This document shows positions 25,613-37,991 of a DNA stretch of 64,000 bases, in pieces. The notes beneath the pieces are model-generated. The model saw only the letters and a program-made list of their open reading frames with translations. It had not been told where the DNA came from and ran no database searches. The stretch's first letter is position 1. Every line of letters begins with the position of its first letter. A program made the position numbers and the translations under genes. Source of the DNA: Clostridium yunnanense (GTDB lineage Bacteria > Bacillota > Clostridia > Clostridiales > Clostridiaceae); contig NZ_JAENHN010000059.1 in the NCBI RefSeq assembly GCF_016595795.1, positions 124,001-188,000 on the forward strand. Reading direction: 5' to 3'.

Positions 25613-26935
25613 ATGGGCACTTATAAGTTTGCAATTAAGATGCTAAAGACTGATTTAAGGCAGACTATTTCTTATTTATCATCAATAGCTTTTTCTTCAT
25701 CAGCATTATTTTATGCCTATAATTTAATGGATGATAGTAAGAATATACCTGTTGGAAGTACTATTTGGGAAACATTTCAAATGTTGTTATTCGTTTTGAC
25801 TCTTCTGTTGATGTTTGTAGTGTTTTTTACTAATTCGTATTTTATGACTGAAAAATCCAAGGAACTTGCTATTGCAGAATTAAATGGGGTCTGTTCCTAT
25901 AAGATGATAGGTCTGATAAGTTTTCAAAATCTTTTAATTGGACTAGTAGGTAGTGTGATTGGAATAGCCTTTGGGATAGCTACAATGCCAGTTTTGTCAG
26001 GAGTGTTATTTAAACTTTTGGGAATGAATGTAAGTTCATATCATTATTCAAAAGATAGTCTGGTACTTACTATAATAATAATTGCGTTTATAGTATGTCC
26101 TTACATAATTATTGGAGATTATACCTATGTATTCAACAAAGAAATAAAAGATTTAATTTATGGGAAAAGACAACTTTATACACCAAAAACTAAGAGCTTT
26201 GGTAATCTAGATGTTCCAGAGGGTTTGAAAAATATTTTTGGAGGAAATTCTAAGAAAAGAGAAGGTAAGAAATTTCATCTTACATCTACAATATTATATT
26301 TTATTCCATTAACGGCCATATTCTTAAATTCGAAGACTTTTCATTCGCTGCTATTTCTATATATGTTTATTTCGGTGGCAGGAATACAGAGATTGTTACG
26401 TTATTATTTTCCAGAAAAGATTATGGAGCTAAAGAGGGATAAGTATTCTAATGACAAAATTAAAATGATTTCCTTAAGCAATCTTCATTATTCATTAAAA
26501 AAAGTAAATTTTTTAATTGTGACTTTAGCAGTCTCAACAGTTATCCTTATATATATGATAGGGATGAATGAGAAAATATATCAAATAAAGGCTGCAGGAA
26601 TATTTGTATATGTTTGTGCATTAGTGTCTTTAGGTGTAAGTATTCTATATAAATTTATAATAGAAGCTTCTTATAGAAAACACATATATAGGCAGTTAGG
26701 GTTAATTGGGTATTACAAAAAGCTCATAAAGAGGATTATAAAAGAAGAAATAATGATGCTTTATGGAATCGCAATAATTATACCATTAGTACACATAGTT
26801 GTTTATCTATTTAAGTTCGCGTCCTTTGGAATTATAACTGTTCAGCTTGCTATGATTTTATTAGGTATATTTTTAGGAATATTTTTTTTGATGACTGTAA
26901 GTTCTTATTTAGTATATAAAAAATTGGTAATGTAA
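25613..26935 (+). CDS. ABC transporter permease (FtsX/BceB-like, short)
   Basis: A 440-residue permease with about eight membrane segments (near 20-38, 60-85, 105-140, 160-180, 230-262, 300-330, 345-360 and 385-435). A segment EKSKELAIAELNG after the second helix is typical of peptide-antibiotic exporters of the BceB/MacB type. BceB permeases are about 650 residues with a large extracellular loop; that loop is missing here. The start at 25613 follows GGGGGGAAG; the earlier in-frame ATG at 25580 lacks a site. It precedes its ATPase, the reverse of the usual order. Confidence 0.82.
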   Translation: MGTYKFAIKMLKTDLRQTISYLSSIAFSSSALFYAYNLMDDSKNIPVGSTIWETFQMLLFVLTLLLMFVVFFTNSYFMTEKSKELAIAELNGVCSYKMIGLISFQNLLIGLVGSVIGIAFGIATMPVLSGVLFKLLGMNVSSYHYSKDSLVLTIIIIAFIVCPYIIIGDYTYVFNKEIKDLIYGKRQLYTPKTKSFGNLDVPEGLKNIFGGNSKKREGKKFHLTSTILYFIPLTAIFLNSKTFHSLLFLYMFISVAGIQRLLRYYFPEKIMELKRDKYSNDKIKMISLSNLHYSLKKVNFLIVTLAVSTVILIYMIGMNEKIYQIKAAGIFVYVCALVSLGVSILYKFIIEASYRKHIYRQLGLIGYYKKLIKRIIKEEIMMLYGIAIIIPLVHIVVYLFKFASFGIITVQLAMILLGIFLGIFFLMTVSSYLVYKKLVM

Positions 26936-26963
26936 TTTAAACTGCAAATTTGGAGGTATTGAG

Positions 26964-27734
26964 ATGAAAGAGATAATAACTGTAAAAGATTTAGTTAAAA
27001 TCTATGGAGGAGAAAGTCAAGTAAAGGCACTCAATGGAGTTAGTTTGGCAGTAAATGAAGGAGATTTTATATGTATAATGGGACCATCTGGTTCTGGAAA
27101 ATCAACTTTCTTAAATATATTGGCGAATATAGATAATCCAACTAAAGGCGCAGTGCTTTTCAATGGAGAAAGTATCTATAAGATGTCTGAGAGAAAAGTT
27201 GGGGAGTTTAGAAGAGATAATATAGGATATATTTTTCAGGATTTTAACTTAATTGATACATTGACAATAAGAGAAAATATAAATGTACCATTAGTTTTAG
27301 CAAATAAATCAAAGGCTGAGATAAAGGAAAGAGTTGAAAATATAGCAAAGAAACTTAATATTTTCGAGTTTTTAGACAAGTTCCCAGTAGAATGTTCAGG
27401 TGGACAGAGACAGAGAGCTGCTGCAGCAAGAGCTTTGGTTTCAGAGCCTAGAATGATAGTTGCAGACGAACCAACAGGAAATTTGGATACAAAGAATTCG
27501 CATGATATGCTTAAGTTACTTAAAGAGCGCAATGTGAATGATGGAATTGCTATAGTTATGGTTACTCACGATTCAATGGTAGCAAGTTATGCAAAAAGGC
27601 TTTTATTCTTAAGAGATGGAAAAATAGATGATTCTATTGACAGAGGGGAATTGACTCAGAAAGAATTTTTCTATAAAATTGTTGATGTAACATCAAAAGA
27701 ATCACAAGGTTTATTTGATGTAATAGAAGAATAG
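26964..27734 (+). CDS. ABC transporter ATP-binding protein
   Basis: A 256-residue ATPase with Walker A GPSGSGKST (40-48), Q-loop IFQDFNLIDTLT, signature CSGGQRQRAAAARAL, Walker B MIVADEPTGNLD and the H-loop MVTHDS. The LDTK/NLD form is that of LolD/MacB/BceA exporters. It has a good GGAGGTATTGAG site 28 bases after the permease stop, so the two form an operon and probably one complex. No two-component system is next to it, unlike classic bce loci. Confidence 0.92.
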   Translation: MKEIITVKDLVKIYGGESQVKALNGVSLAVNEGDFICIMGPSGSGKSTFLNILANIDNPTKGAVLFNGESIYKMSERKVGEFRRDNIGYIFQDFNLIDTLTIRENINVPLVLANKSKAEIKERVENIAKKLNIFEFLDKFPVECSGGQRQRAAAARALVSEPRMIVADEPTGNLDTKNSHDMLKLLKERNVNDGIAIVMVTHDSMVASYAKRLLFLRDGKIDDSIDRGELTQKEFFYKIVDVTSKESQGLFDVIEE

Positions 27735-27866
27735 AAGAAATCTTTGGAAAAATTATTAGCTATAAATTTGCCTATGTAAAATAAAACTAGTGAAGGTTAC
27801 ACTTAATAGAACTAGTTCATTATTATATAATTTACTTTTTCATAAGATTCGCGGAAGGAAGATGTT

Positions 27867-28643
27867 ATGAGTGGTATTAGTATCATTACAATAGAAAATA
27901 GAAGGCTTTATCCAGTTAAGGCTTATGATACTGAAGAAAATAACGAAATAACACCAATTATAGATATTGATAGTATTTATGATTTGTTAAATAGAAGGGA
28001 AAAAATATTTTTTATATCAAATCAGTATGATCAATATGGACGTGAATTAGATAATTTTTATGGATATATAGGTTCAGAAGATATAAAAGCGTTATTTTAT
28101 GTCAATGATGAAGAATTAGACCGTAATTTAAGTGCTATAATGACTTTATCCGAAGCTGCAAAAAAGTGGGGATTTTCAGATGGCTCCACTATTAGAAAGG
28201 CTATAGAGAGAGGAAAGTTTGAAAGGCATGAGATAAAACAAGCTGGAGATATATGGATTACTACCTATGATGCCATGGAAAGAGTATTCGGAAAGATTAA
28301 AAATGAAGAGAATGAATTAATCATTTATGATGATTTTGAAAGCAATTTATATAGGCTTTTTCTTAAGGATGTACAACGAGATTACCTAAGGGAAAAGGTT
28401 AGAGAAAGAAATTTGAAAGAAAATGAAATTTTATATAATAATATAAGAGAGGTTCTTATAAGTGCTTTAGTTGCCATAAGGAAAGGTAATAAAGTAATAA
28501 TAAAGAATAAGCGTAGTAACAAGACTAAGCAGGTCATAAATACTGAAAGAGAACTTTTTGTATTTATTGAATTGTTCAGTCGAAGAAATCTTATGACAGA
28601 ACTACGAAATAACCAGCTTTTGGAGGATTTCAAGAAAATATAA
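27867..28643 (+). CDS. Helix-turn-helix domain protein
   Basis: A 258-residue protein. Residues 1-85 are of unknown fold. Residues 92-140 form a helix-turn-helix of the MTLSEAAKKWGFSDGSTIR type with a wing ending WITTYDAMERVFG. Residues 150-258 are charged and helical (LREKVRERNLKENEILY). The middle domain resembles those that select a DNA site in toxin/plasmid-type regulators. It stands 130 bases after the ABC ATPase on the same strand with its own GGAAGGAAG site and may or may not regulate it. Confidence 0.65.
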   Translation: MSGISIITIENRRLYPVKAYDTEENNEITPIIDIDSIYDLLNRREKIFFISNQYDQYGRELDNFYGYIGSEDIKALFYVNDEELDRNLSAIMTLSEAAKKWGFSDGSTIRKAIERGKFERHEIKQAGDIWITTYDAMERVFGKIKNEENELIIYDDFESNLYRLFLKDVQRDYLREKVRERNLKENEILYNNIREVLISALVAIRKGNKVIIKNKRSNKTKQVINTERELFVFIELFSRRNLMTELRNNQLLEDFKKI

Positions 28644-28702
28644 TATCTGTGTTATTTAGTAAAGGGCTTTTGCGAGATTAATAAAAGCTTTTTATAAAAA
28701 TG

Positions 28703-28756
28703 AAAGCCATGCATAACTCAAGGAAGATAAATTTCCTTATATGTATGGCTTTTTTA
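28703..28756 (+). terminator. Intrinsic terminator after the HTH gene
   Basis: AAAGCCATGCATA pairs with TATGTATGGCTTT, with an inner AAGGAA/TTCCTT stem, followed by a run of T residues. Confidence 0.85.
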
Positions 28757-28889
28757 ATACAAAATTTTCTGGAGAAATGTATGCTAATAATAGGTTTTGT
28801 AATATAATGGATATATCAATGTAAAACAAGAAATCAAGTGATATTTTTATTGCCATTTAAGCAAATAATATGGGGATAGGGGGATTTAA

Positions 28890-29234
28890 ATGAAAGAGAA
28901 TGAGAGCGGAAATAGGTCAAAAAAGAAATGTATAATTTTAGCAATAGTTATATTAATTCTAGTACTTACTCCATTTTTACCAAAGATAACTTATAATATA
29001 GATTCAAAATTAGTTTCTAAGGATATGAGTCCTTTATTTGCAATAAGTAAGGATAAGGTTAAAGATGGTGGAACCACTGAATATAGGGGACTTGGATATC
29101 AAGTTATTAGGTGGAATAGATTTGTAGCAGAAGGAACTGAGTACGGGTATGAAATATATAAAGCCCCTAATTATAGGGATTTAAATGACGGACCATCTAA
29201 AAAGCTTACTATTATTAAAGATATAAATAAGTAA
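28890..29234 (+). CDS. Membrane-anchored hypothetical protein
   Basis: A 114-residue protein: a basic cytosolic start (RSKKK), one hydrophobic anchor at about residues 13-31, and an outside domain with GLGYQVIRWNRFV and EYGYEIYKAPN. It resembles small exported proteins in clostridia that carry the phrase Y-x-G-x-G-Y-x-V-I-R, but I know no function. The ribosome binding site GATAGGGGG is good. Single gene, ended by the hairpin at 29346. Confidence 0.6.
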   Translation: MKENESGNRSKKKCIILAIVILILVLTPFLPKITYNIDSKLVSKDMSPLFAISKDKVKDGGTTEYRGLGYQVIRWNRFVAEGTEYGYEIYKAPNYRDLNDGPSKKLTIIKDINK

Positions 29235-29345
29235 ATGGGTAATAAAAATATTCAGTAATACTGGATCTTTTATTCTTGATGGAGTATAGTGATGAGTTTC
29301 TATTATTAAGGTATATTGATTTTATAATAGTTTTTTCATATAAGA

Positions 29346-29377
29346 AACCTAAAAATGAAATGAATTTAGGTTATTTT
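29346..29377. terminator. Hairpin between convergent genes
   Basis: AACCTAAA pairs with TTTAGGTT across 11 bases and is followed by ATTTTG. It can act on both strands. Confidence 0.6.
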
Positions 29378-29387
29378 GTTATCTTTT

Positions 29388-29825
29388 TTAATGGGACTCC
29401 CAGGTAGTATAGTATTCTGTGGTTACAGTACCATTTGAGTTAGTAATATTTCTAATATGTTGACTTCCGCAATAAGAATACACTTTATCTCCATAGGTCA
29501 TTCTTATAAATACCTGTTCATTAGTTTTAGATAGTTGATTCTTTATATCTTCATCTGCTGTGATAAATTCATCAGTTGAATTAAAAATGTCGATTAGCTC
29601 TTCAGATTTTGGAGAGCTTTTTAGTTTATAATCAATATTTAGACTGGCGTTTTGATTGTAAATATCAACTTTTTTTATAATAGTATTAGATGCTTTGATT
29701 TGATTTTTAAACTCAACAGTACCTTTATTATTAATATGGTTTGGTCTATTTGACAATAAACTTATAAATATAAAAGTACATGAAAAGAAGGCAAAAATCA
29801 GGCATAAGATTATTATAACTAACAA
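29388..29825 (-). CDS. Putative exported protein, start unclear
   Basis: The 145-residue product has an N-terminal hydrophobic segment (about 2-26) and an outside domain ending with CGSQHIRNITNS and a stretch of Thr and Tyr. Translation would start at TTG, but no ribosome binding site precedes it. The frame stays open about 20 more codons upstream without ATG or GTG, adding more hydrophobic residues (SHIAWFAFEK). The gene may have lost its 5' end, which abuts the promoter region of the PTS operon. Function unknown. Confidence 0.4.
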   Translation of the reverse strand: MLVIIILCLIFAFFSCTFIFISLLSNRPNHINNKGTVEFKNQIKASNTIIKKVDIYNQNASLNIDYKLKSSPKSEELIDIFNSTDEFITADEDIKNQLSKTNEQVFIRMTYGDKVYSYCGSQHIRNITNSNGTVTTEYYTTWESH

Positions 29826-29891
29826 TGATTTTTCAAAAGCAAACCAAGCTATATGGCTAAAGAAAAAGTTTACAAAACTTATTTATAATGC

Positions 29892-29920
29892 TTGTTTTTT
29901 ATTTTTTTATATAATATAAT
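29892..29920 (+). promoter_or_regulatory. Promoter of the beta-glucoside operon
   Basis: TTGTTT (29892-29897) is 17 bases from TATAAT (29915-29920). Transcription would begin near 29927, just before the antiterminator site. Confidence 0.65.
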
Positions 29921-29942
29921 TGAGTTAACAAAATAAAGAACG

Positions 29943-29972
29943 GGACATGTGACTGGTAATGCAGGCAGGATC
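29943..29972 (+). promoter_or_regulatory. RAT site for a LicT/BglG antiterminator
   Basis: The leader carries the imperfect hairpin GGACATGTGACTGG, TAATGC, AGGCAGGATCC, very like the ribonucleic antiterminator consensus bound by the CAT domain of LicT-family proteins. It overlaps the 5' strand of the terminator at 29968, so protein binding and termination are mutually exclusive. Confidence 0.85.
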
Positions 29973-30017
29973 CATAAAGATGATAGTTTTTTTGTCGTCT
30001 TTAGGGGTCTTTTTTTG
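29968..30017 (+). terminator. Leader terminator overlapping the RAT
   Basis: GGATCCATAAAGATGA pairs with TCGTCTTTAGGGGTC, followed by seven T residues. It lies 60 bases before the PTS gene and shares GGATCC with the RAT. Confidence 0.85.
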
Positions 30018-30076
30018 TTGGTTATTGTTTTGGCCAAAATGTAAACTATTAAAAATTTAGAGAAGGAGAATTTAAA

Positions 30077-33414
<3,338 letters not shown>

Positions 33415-33434
33415 AAAGTATTGGGGGAGTTGCG

Positions 33435-34274
33435 TTGTATACAATCGAGAAAGTATTAAATTCAAGTATAGTTCTTGCACAGGATGAAAAAGGTAAAAAC
33501 TTTATTCTGCTCGGAAAAGGTATAGGTTACGGTAAAAAAACTGGTATGATAATTGAAAAGCAGAATGTTGAGCAGATTTTTATACCTGTGGATAACAACG
33601 AACTTGACAAGGTTAGCTACTTGATGAATTCAATTCCACCAGAACTTATAGAGGTAACACAGGATATAATAACTTACGCTAAGAATGTATTAAATGTTAA
33701 ATTCAAGGACAGTATTTATTTTATATTAGCAGATCATTTAAATTTTTCTATAAAAAGGTTTATAGAAAATATAAACATAACAAATAGAGTATTTTGGGAA
33801 ATTAAAAACTTCTACTCTAAGGAGTTTGCTGTTGGACTTTATGCTATTAAGCTTATGAATACTAAGTTTAAAATAGCTTTGCCTGAAGAAGAGGCAGCTA
33901 ATATAGCCTTTCATCTTGTTAATGCTCAAGATGAAAAAGATGAATCTATGGACACCATGAAAGCAGCTAAATTAGTTGGAATTATAGTTAATATAGTAAG
34001 GTACTCAATTAAAGATGAATTTGATACGGAAAGTATTCATTATTCAAGATTTATCACCCATATCAAATACTTTGTTGAGAGATATTTTGCTAATCGACTT
34101 CTAAATGAAACGGATGATATTTTATATAATCAAGTAAGCAGTAAATATAAACAAGCCTTTGATTGCTCACTGAAGATTGATGATTATTTTTATGAAAAAT
34201 ATCAAACTCATCTGCCTCATGAAGAATTAGCTTATCTAGTTGTTCATATTCAGAGGCTTATAATGAAAGCTTAG
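33435..34274 (+). CDS. licT: LicT/BglG-family transcriptional antiterminator
   Basis: A 279-residue regulator: an RNA-binding CAT domain (about 1-58, with ILLGKGIGYGKK), then two PTS regulation domains with conserved histidines (LADHLNFSIKR in PRD1; LPHEELAYLVVHIQR in PRD2). Phosphorylation by the PTS decides whether it binds the RAT at 29943 and lets transcription pass the leader terminator. It starts at TTG, five bases after GGGGGAG. Third gene of the operon, so it controls its own expression. Confidence 0.93.
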   Translation: MYTIEKVLNSSIVLAQDEKGKNFILLGKGIGYGKKTGMIIEKQNVEQIFIPVDNNELDKVSYLMNSIPPELIEVTQDIITYAKNVLNVKFKDSIYFILADHLNFSIKRFIENINITNRVFWEIKNFYSKEFAVGLYAIKLMNTKFKIALPEEEAANIAFHLVNAQDEKDESMDTMKAAKLVGIIVNIVRYSIKDEFDTESIHYSRFITHIKYFVERYFANRLLNETDDILYNQVSSKYKQAFDCSLKIDDYFYEKYQTHLPHEELAYLVVHIQRLIMKA

Positions 34275-34307
34275 TAAGAAGTTACAAAGCGACGTATTAA
34301 ATAAAGG

Positions 34308-34382
34308 TCATGCATAAATGTGTAAAAATAGAATGTTCTTAAATAAGGTACATTTTATGATTACACATATGCATGATTTTTT
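34308..34382 (+). terminator. Terminator of the beta-glucoside operon
   Basis: TCATGCATAAATGTGTAA pairs with TTACACATATGCATGA, one bulged region, followed by six T residues. The 240 bases after it contain no gene. Confidence 0.85.
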
Positions 34383-34625
34383 ATTGCGCAAAACTAATAA
34401 CTAGCTATTTTTATGATAATGTAACTTTGATAAATGATTAGGAATTAGTTTTTTATTCTTAAATTTTCGTTAACTTATATTTTTTATGAAAGTGTTCAGA
34501 AAAATGTGGGTATAATTTGAAATGAAGAAGGTTATTTCGCATAATACATAAACAATATATTGGTAAAAAAGTAGTTTGTTAATGGATATACCAAGTAAAG
34601 AACTGTGATTTAAAAGGAGACAACA

Positions 34626-35291
34626 ATGAGAAAAACAGCAATTATAATAAGTGGAACTTTAATATTTTTAATTAGTATTTTTCTAGGATACAGGGTAATT
34701 AAATTCTATTCAACCGATAATTATACGATTTCGGAGGATGGTAGTATCATAACTAGCAAGAGCGGACAGAAATATGTACACGATAATAGCGATTTATGGC
34801 TAGAGGCAATAGCAACCGATAAACAGATAGGCAAGATAAATGACTCTGGATCAATATATTCATTAAAGGATCAGCCTAATTTAGATTGGATTGCAGTGAA
34901 TACAACTGATGAAATGGTCTTAACTCAGATTTACCACAAGAAAGAGATTAATGATTTTTCTATAATTAATAAAACCATTAAGCAGATTAGGTTAATTGAA
35001 AACAAGGGCTTAAAGCAAGCCGTTGGCAAAGCTGTTGCTACAACAGAAGAAAAAAGCATACTTAAGGAACTTAGCGAGAGTTTCAGTAAAGCTAAAACTA
35101 AACAACAGATTACTTCTAAGAATATAATGTCGCTTCAACTACTTTTTGATGATTACAAAGGAATTTCCTATGATATAAATGTAGTGCTTACTGATGATAA
35201 ACAGGTGTATCTATCAGAAATAAATGAAGACAATGTAGTAAAAGCGGGACCACTAGTGACTAATTGGGTACAAGAGAAATCTTTAAATTAA
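34626..35291 (+). CDS. Membrane-anchored hypothetical protein
   Basis: A 221-residue protein with an uncleaved signal anchor (about 5-23) and a soluble outside domain. No cysteine, lipobox or enzymatic motif is visible. The TISEDGSIITSKSGQKYVH segment looks like a beta-hairpin. Function unknown. AAAGGAG is six bases before the ATG. It is followed 250 bases later by a terminator and the sigma-factor promoter. Confidence 0.6.
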   Translation: MRKTAIIISGTLIFLISIFLGYRVIKFYSTDNYTISEDGSIITSKSGQKYVHDNSDLWLEAIATDKQIGKINDSGSIYSLKDQPNLDWIAVNTTDEMVLTQIYHKKEINDFSIINKTIKQIRLIENKGLKQAVGKAVATTEEKSILKELSESFSKAKTKQQITSKNIMSLQLLFDDYKGISYDINVVLTDDKQVYLSEINEDNVVKAGPLVTNWVQEKSLN

Positions 35292-35537
35292 GATTTTTTA
35301 GTACCAAAATTCATTGAAACCATGATTTGAGGCATAACTTTTTAAATTATTATAAGTTTTTCTAGTTAAAATTTTACATAGTTAAATTTTTTATAGGTTT
35401 ATGATAAAAGCATTATATATGGATTTGAAAAGTTATTCACCTGCAAGTATAATCATACGCATTTGGAAAGTCAGATACGAAAAAAACTTATTAGATTTAC
35501 ATGTTTTATGTATTTATATTCAGAAAGATAGATGTAC

Positions 35538-35573
35538 AAAAAATCGTTGAAGATAACTTCAGCGATTTTTTTT
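35538..35573 (+). terminator. Strong intrinsic terminator before the sigma-factor gene
   Basis: AAAATCGTTGAAG and CTTCAGCGATTTT form a stem with a 4-base loop followed by T residues. It isolates the sigma-factor operon from upstream transcription. Confidence 0.85.
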
Positions 35574-35582
35574 ATAAAACTA

Positions 35583-35610
35583 AAACCGTTTTGCCGATTT
35601 TATAGTCTAA
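35583..35610 (+). promoter_or_regulatory. Candidate ECF-sigma promoter
   Basis: AAAC (in AAAACCGTTTT) is 17 bases from AGTCTAA, close to the ECF pattern AAAC-N16/17-CGTC. It sits 50 bases before the sigma-factor gene, so autoregulation is likely. Judged by eye only. Confidence 0.45.
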
Positions 35611-35660
35611 TTGATGTAAAATATAAATTACGCGTAGTTTAAGATTTAAGGAGCATAAAT

Positions 35661-36182
35661 ATGATTACAGAAGAACAGGTAAAATCAGCAATAAAAGGCG
35701 ATGAAAAAGCTTTTGAATATCTTATGTATCAATGCAAGGAAAGTCTGTATAGGACAGCCTTTGCTTATACAAAAAATGAGCATGATGCATTAGATGTACT
35801 TCAAGAGTCTGTATATAAGGCTTATATATCTATAGATAAATTAAAGAACCCAAAATATTTTAAGACTTGGCTTACAAAGATACTTATAAATAATGCTATT
35901 GATTTTATTAATAGGGAAAAGAAAATCATATCCATAGTTGATAATATGAAAGTTAGATCAACGAATAGTGAAGAGAATAGAGTGGATGAAAAATTAGATA
36001 TTATAAGATCTATTGATAGACTTGAGGACAAGCATAAGAAGGTAATCATTTTGAAGTACTTTCAGGATCTTACCATAACTGAAATTGCAGAGGTTATGAA
36101 TTGCCCAGTAGGCACAATAAAAACTTATCTAAATAAAGCACTAAGCAAACTTAGAATAACTATGGGGAAGGAGATAATTTAG
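35661..36182 (+). CDS. ECF RNA polymerase sigma factor
   Basis: A 173-residue ECF sigma factor: region 2 (about 10-80, LYRTAFAYTKNEHDALDVLQ) binds the -10 element and core polymerase; region 4 (about 115-165, VIILKYFQDLTITEIAEVM and a helix-turn-helix) binds the -35. GGAGCAT precedes the ATG. The anti-sigma gene starts one base after its stop. The pair resembles the SigV-type envelope-stress systems of low-GC Gram-positives. Confidence 0.92.
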   Translation: MITEEQVKSAIKGDEKAFEYLMYQCKESLYRTAFAYTKNEHDALDVLQESVYKAYISIDKLKNPKYFKTWLTKILINNAIDFINREKKIISIVDNMKVRSTNSEENRVDEKLDIIRSIDRLEDKHKKVIILKYFQDLTITEIAEVMNCPVGTIKTYLNKALSKLRITMGKEII

Positions 36183-36183
36183 T

Positions 36184-37683
36184 ATGGATAACTTAGATAA
36201 TATAAAAGATTATATTGATATTCCAAAAGATCTAAATTTAGCTATTAAGAAAGGTATTGAAAGAGGAAGAGAAGAAAAGAAGAAAAATGTTAGTAAGATA
36301 AATTTAGCTAAAGATAGGAAGAAGTTTAAGAAATCAGCCATAATTGCAGCAGCTGCAGTAATTGGTATTGTCTCAATAGTGGGAGTTGTTAATCCTAATG
36401 TGGCAAAAGCTATTCCAGGAGTGCAATCAATTTTTAAACTTATAGATTATAATGGATATGGAGAAAAGCTTAGTAAATTTGAGCCATTTTCAACTAGTGT
36501 AAATAAGACAGTAGAGAAAAATGGAATAAAAGTAACTATAAATGAAATTACTATAGATGATAATTCCTTAGCTATTACTTCTACAGTTGAGGGGACGAAT
36601 CTTAACAAAAATAAAACAGAAATTGGAAGTATAAATTTAAATGGTAAAATGGTCGAAAGCTTTGGAAATGAGACAAAGAAGATAAATGATAATGAGATAG
36701 TGATGGTTACTTACGCCAATGTATCTGATATTAATTTATCCGATAACATTGAGGTAGAACTAAATACAGTGTGGCTTTCAGATGTAATGGGACCATGGGA
36801 TTTTAAGTTTACGGTTCCTAAGGCTAATAAACAAAGTAATTCGAAGATTATAACTTTAGATAAAACTATTAAAATACCCGATAGTACTTTAAAGCTTGAT
36901 AAACTTGTAGTAAGTCCACTGGGCAACACAATAAATTATTCTGGTGTTTATGATAAGGAAAATCCGAGTATGAAGGATGGTATATATAATTTTTTAGTTT
37001 TGGACGATAAGGGAAGGACTCTTCAAGCTGAAGGCTTAGGTTCGAGTTCAAATAAGAATAAATATGAAGGAAAAATACAAATAGAGGATGATTTATCAGA
37101 TATTAAATCAATTACTGTAGTACCAATATTTAAATATTTACCATCTAACTATAGGAATATCAATGGAATAACTTATGAAGCTCTTCAAACTACAATAAAT
37201 AGTGATAACTTTAATATTCCTCAAGAAGTGGTAACAAAGACTAGACCTGTAACTGCTGAAGAAAAATCAAAGGGATATGCTTTAGATAATGTAATTCATG
37301 TCTATAATATGGATAAGACAAGAGAATTTGTATCTTTAGATAAATTAATTAGTCAGAAAATAAAGGTTGGGAAAGATATCACAGCAACTGTTAAAAATAT
37401 TGAAACTACAGATAAATACACAAAACTTACTTTTAAGTTTGAAGGTAATGGAGTATATGGGCCACAAGATATAAATAGGGCTGTCATTTTAGATGAAAAC
37501 TATAATGATATTGAGAGAGCAGAGGACGGAGATGTTGCTGTAGAGGAAGACATAAAGGATAGAATTATATCTATAAAGCTTCCACCTATTGATAAAAACA
37601 AGAAATATAAGATAGCCCTTCCTACAGTTAATGAACCGGAAATTTTAGATCAATATAAAGTGAAAATAGATTTAGAAAAATAA
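36184..37683 (+). CDS. DUF4179 anti-sigma-type membrane protein
   Basis: A 499-residue protein: a charged cytosolic N-terminus of 50 residues that would hold the sigma factor, one membrane segment at about 51-69, and a large outside region beginning with a DUF4179 domain (NVAKAIPGVQSIFKLIDY). The rest is beta-rich with repeated Ile-Thr-Val patterns. DUF4179 proteins are usually encoded right after ECF sigma genes and act as their anti-sigma factors. GAAGGAG precedes the ATG. Confidence 0.85.
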   Translation: MDNLDNIKDYIDIPKDLNLAIKKGIERGREEKKKNVSKINLAKDRKKFKKSAIIAAAAVIGIVSIVGVVNPNVAKAIPGVQSIFKLIDYNGYGEKLSKFEPFSTSVNKTVEKNGIKVTINEITIDDNSLAITSTVEGTNLNKNKTEIGSINLNGKMVESFGNETKKINDNEIVMVTYANVSDINLSDNIEVELNTVWLSDVMGPWDFKFTVPKANKQSNSKIITLDKTIKIPDSTLKLDKLVVSPLGNTINYSGVYDKENPSMKDGIYNFLVLDDKGRTLQAEGLGSSSNKNKYEGKIQIEDDLSDIKSITVVPIFKYLPSNYRNINGITYEALQTTINSDNFNIPQEVVTKTRPVTAEEKSKGYALDNVIHVYNMDKTREFVSLDKLISQKIKVGKDITATVKNIETTDKYTKLTFKFEGNGVYGPQDINRAVILDENYNDIERAEDGDVAVEEDIKDRIISIKLPPIDKNKKYKIALPTVNEPEILDQYKVKIDLEK

Positions 37684-37727
37684 AATTATATTACAATAAT
37701 ATAGATATATATTTTTTTAAAACATAC

Positions 37728-37784
37728 AAATATAAACTAGTCCAGTCTTAAATGCAAATTATAAATCGGACTAGTTTATATTTT
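37728..37784. terminator. Terminator after the anti-sigma gene
   Basis: A perfect 16-bp stem (AAATATAAACTAGTCC with GGACTAGTTTATATTT) with a 25-base loop, then TATAGAA. The T-run is short, so the hairpin may need help or work on both strands. Confidence 0.7.
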
Positions 37785-37839
37785 ATAGAAAATTCCTTAG
37801 TTTGAAATTAACATAGTAGTAGTTTGTACAAATATATTT

Positions 37840-37861
37840 AACAACATTTATTTAATACATT
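37840..37861. repeat. Palindromic repeat, half copy C
   Basis: AACAACATTTATTTAATACA is the right arm of the repeat family seen at 11941, 20544 and 59372, followed by TTTCCATAGTTTA as in the other flanks. No matching left arm is found in the preceding 110 bases. It appears to be a truncated copy. Confidence 0.5.
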
Positions 37862-37991
37862 TCCATAGTTTATTTAAAAGTTATATAATATATACAATAG
37901 AAGAGGATTCTAATGTTAGAGATTATTTGCAATGTTATATCATAATTTGTAGATGTCTGATTCGATTATTACAAAGATAGGAGAGATTATT

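Noticed and set aside
28382-28633. Minus-strand ORF within the HTH gene
   Set aside because: Antisense of a lysine/arginine-rich segment, which always gives Leu/Phe-rich open frames.
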